From Methanocalculaceae archaeon (lineage in GTDB: Archaea; Halobacteriota; Methanomicrobia; Methanomicrobiales; Methanocorpusculaceae), in assembly GCA_031255895.1 (NCBI GenBank), contig JAIRRQ010000017.1:1-6274 (forward strand): DNA of 6,274 nt, given 5' to 3'. This document shows, piece after piece, positions 5,550-6,274 of the stretch. Positions within the stretch are counted from its first letter, which is position 1. Every line of letters begins with the position of its first letter. A model generated the notes under the pieces. That model made no database searches. It was given only the letters and a program-made list of their open reading frames with translations, and was not told the DNA's origin. The position numbers were made by a program, and so were the translations under genes.

Positions 5550-6230
5550 TTATTCTTTTTTTTTGAACCAGGTTATCAACAATCCATCGTCGATCTGCTC
5601 GATATTTTTGAGTACAAGGGGGGTGAATCCTTCGGCACGGGTGAAGCCACATCCATCCACAAGAGTCGGTGCGTTTGCTCCGCCTATGATTAATGCCCCT
5701 ATGTAAATGCGGATTTCGTCAAAGAGTTTCTGGCTGGTGAATGACCAGAGGAGTGTTGCACCCCCTTCTACCATGAGTTTTTTGACACCTATCTTTCCGA
5801 GTTTGTCGAGGACGAGGTTGAGATCGACTTTTTTCGTTCCTGCCGAAATCACGATTGCTTTCTCAGATAAGGCTGCGATCCGTTCTTTTGGTGCTGTTTT
5901 TGCGACAAAAATTATTTTTTTGCCAGTTCCTTTTTTAAACATATCTCCGTCTAGTGGCATTCGTGCCTGGCTGTCGATTACAACCCGCATGGGTTGTTCT
6001 TCTTTGCCTGCTGCTGTTCGCCATGCTATGAGGGATGGGGTTTTGAGGCGAAGTGATGGATCATCAGCAAGAATGGTGCCAATGCCGACCATGATGGCAT
6101 CACAATCTGCTCGCAAACGATCTACTCGTGCGAAGTCCTGATCGCCGGAGATTTTGGTTTGTCGATGTTCTTTGGTGGATATCTTCCCGTCCGCGCTCAT
6201 TGCGGCATTGATGATGACGTAGGGACGCAT
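5550..6230 (-). CDS. arfC: 2,5-diamino-6-(ribosylamino)-4(3H)-pyrimidinone 5'-phosphate reductase (archaeal riboflavin pathway)
   Basis: This 226-residue cytosolic enzyme uses NAD(P)H to reduce the ribosyl side chain of the diaminopyrimidinone phosphate to a ribityl chain. This is an early step of riboflavin synthesis and, in methanogens, of F420 precursor supply. It is the stand-alone RibD C-terminal (dihydrofolate-reductase-like) domain with no deaminase domain, as in archaea and fungi (Rib7), and its length is typical. Motifs are NAAMSADGKI (8-17), MVGIGTILADDPSLRLK (47-63, nucleotide binding), VVIDSQARMPL (83-93) and MVEGGATLLWSF (153-164), followed by LFDEIRIYIGALIIGG (169-184). The ATG at 6230 has AGGA (6236-6239) five bases upstream. 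Another ATG four bases upstream is out of frame. The C-terminal KKKE is encoded in a long A run, followed after Glu and the stop by another. No other riboflavin gene is in the window. Confidence 0.93.
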   Translation of the reverse strand: MRPYVIINAAMSADGKISTKEHRQTKISGDQDFARVDRLRADCDAIMVGIGTILADDPSLRLKTPSLIAWRTAAGKEEQPMRVVIDSQARMPLDGDMFKKGTGKKIIFVAKTAPKERIAALSEKAIVISAGTKKVDLNLVLDKLGKIGVKKLMVEGGATLLWSFTSQKLFDEIRIYIGALIIGGANAPTLVDGCGFTRAEGFTPLVLKNIEQIDDGLLITWFKKKE

Positions 6231-6235
6231 GCATG

Positions 6236-6239
6236 TCCT
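6236..6239 (-). promoter_or_regulatory. Ribosome-binding site of the riboflavin-pathway reductase
   Basis: AGGA on the minus strand sits five bases before the ATG at 6230 and supports this start over the overlapping out-of-frame ATG at 6234-6232. Confidence 0.45.
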
Positions 6240-6253
6240 TTTGTATTTGATGG

Positions 6254-6261
6254 ATATATAT
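6254..6261 (-). promoter_or_regulatory. TATA box of the riboflavin-pathway reductase
   Basis: An ATATATAT run centred about 27 bases upstream of the start codon matches an archaeal box A. The usual spacing would put transcription start at or within a few bases of the ATG, giving a leaderless or nearly leaderless mRNA. In that case the AGGA at 6236-6239 would not be transcribed; a second promoter beyond the window edge is also possible. Confidence 0.55.
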
Positions 6262-6274
6262 GTGCAGGTTTTTA

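Noticed and set aside
5707..6141. Plus-strand open frame of 144 codons opposite the riboflavin-pathway reductase
   Set aside because: Antisense shadow of a gene with clear family motifs on the minus strand.

Overview
The window looks archaeal, probably a euryarchaeal methanogen of the Methanomicrobia type. The main indicators are a monofunctional archaeal-type diaminopyrimidinone-phosphate reductase for riboflavin/F420 synthesis, a tRNA gene without an encoded CCA and followed by a bare run of T, TATA-box-like promoters, and a methanogen-style MFS efflux protein. This assignment is inference from gene families; no lineage marker such as rRNA is present.

Layout: (1) 3-1412, plus strand, an NAD(P)-dependent aldehyde dehydrogenase of normal length that begins almost at the window edge. 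(2) 1513-1584, plus strand, a tRNA-Arg with anticodon GCG, preceded by a TATA-like box and followed by eight T. (3) 1585-2811, a long AT-rich stretch with no convincing intact gene. It holds a perfect 9-bp hairpin (1635-1655), a GC-rich island that can close on itself as a structured RNA of about 100 nt (1672-1771), and short doubtful reading frames. (4) 2812-4215, minus strand, a 467-residue MFS transporter of the 14-helix drug-efflux (DHA2) type. (5) 4216-5549, a second AT-rich stretch without an intact gene. On the plus strand it carries a chain of short protein-like frames interrupted by stops and frameshifts, a paired GATG-N3-CATC dyad (4592-4641), and what reads like a lipoprotein signal peptide broken by two stops (5026-5229). 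(6) 5550-6230, minus strand, the riboflavin-pathway reductase, with its promoter at the right edge.

The genes do not form an operon. Each of the three proteins and the tRNA appears to have its own transcription unit, and no shared pathway links the dehydrogenase, the efflux pump and the riboflavin enzyme. The two long gaps total about 2.5 kb of a 6.3 kb window, which is unusual for a compact archaeal genome. They read mainly as decayed sequence, with a few islands that still have secondary structure. I found no CRISPR array, no transposase and no clearly new multi-gene system; the best unexplained signals are the GC-rich foldable island and the paired dyads.
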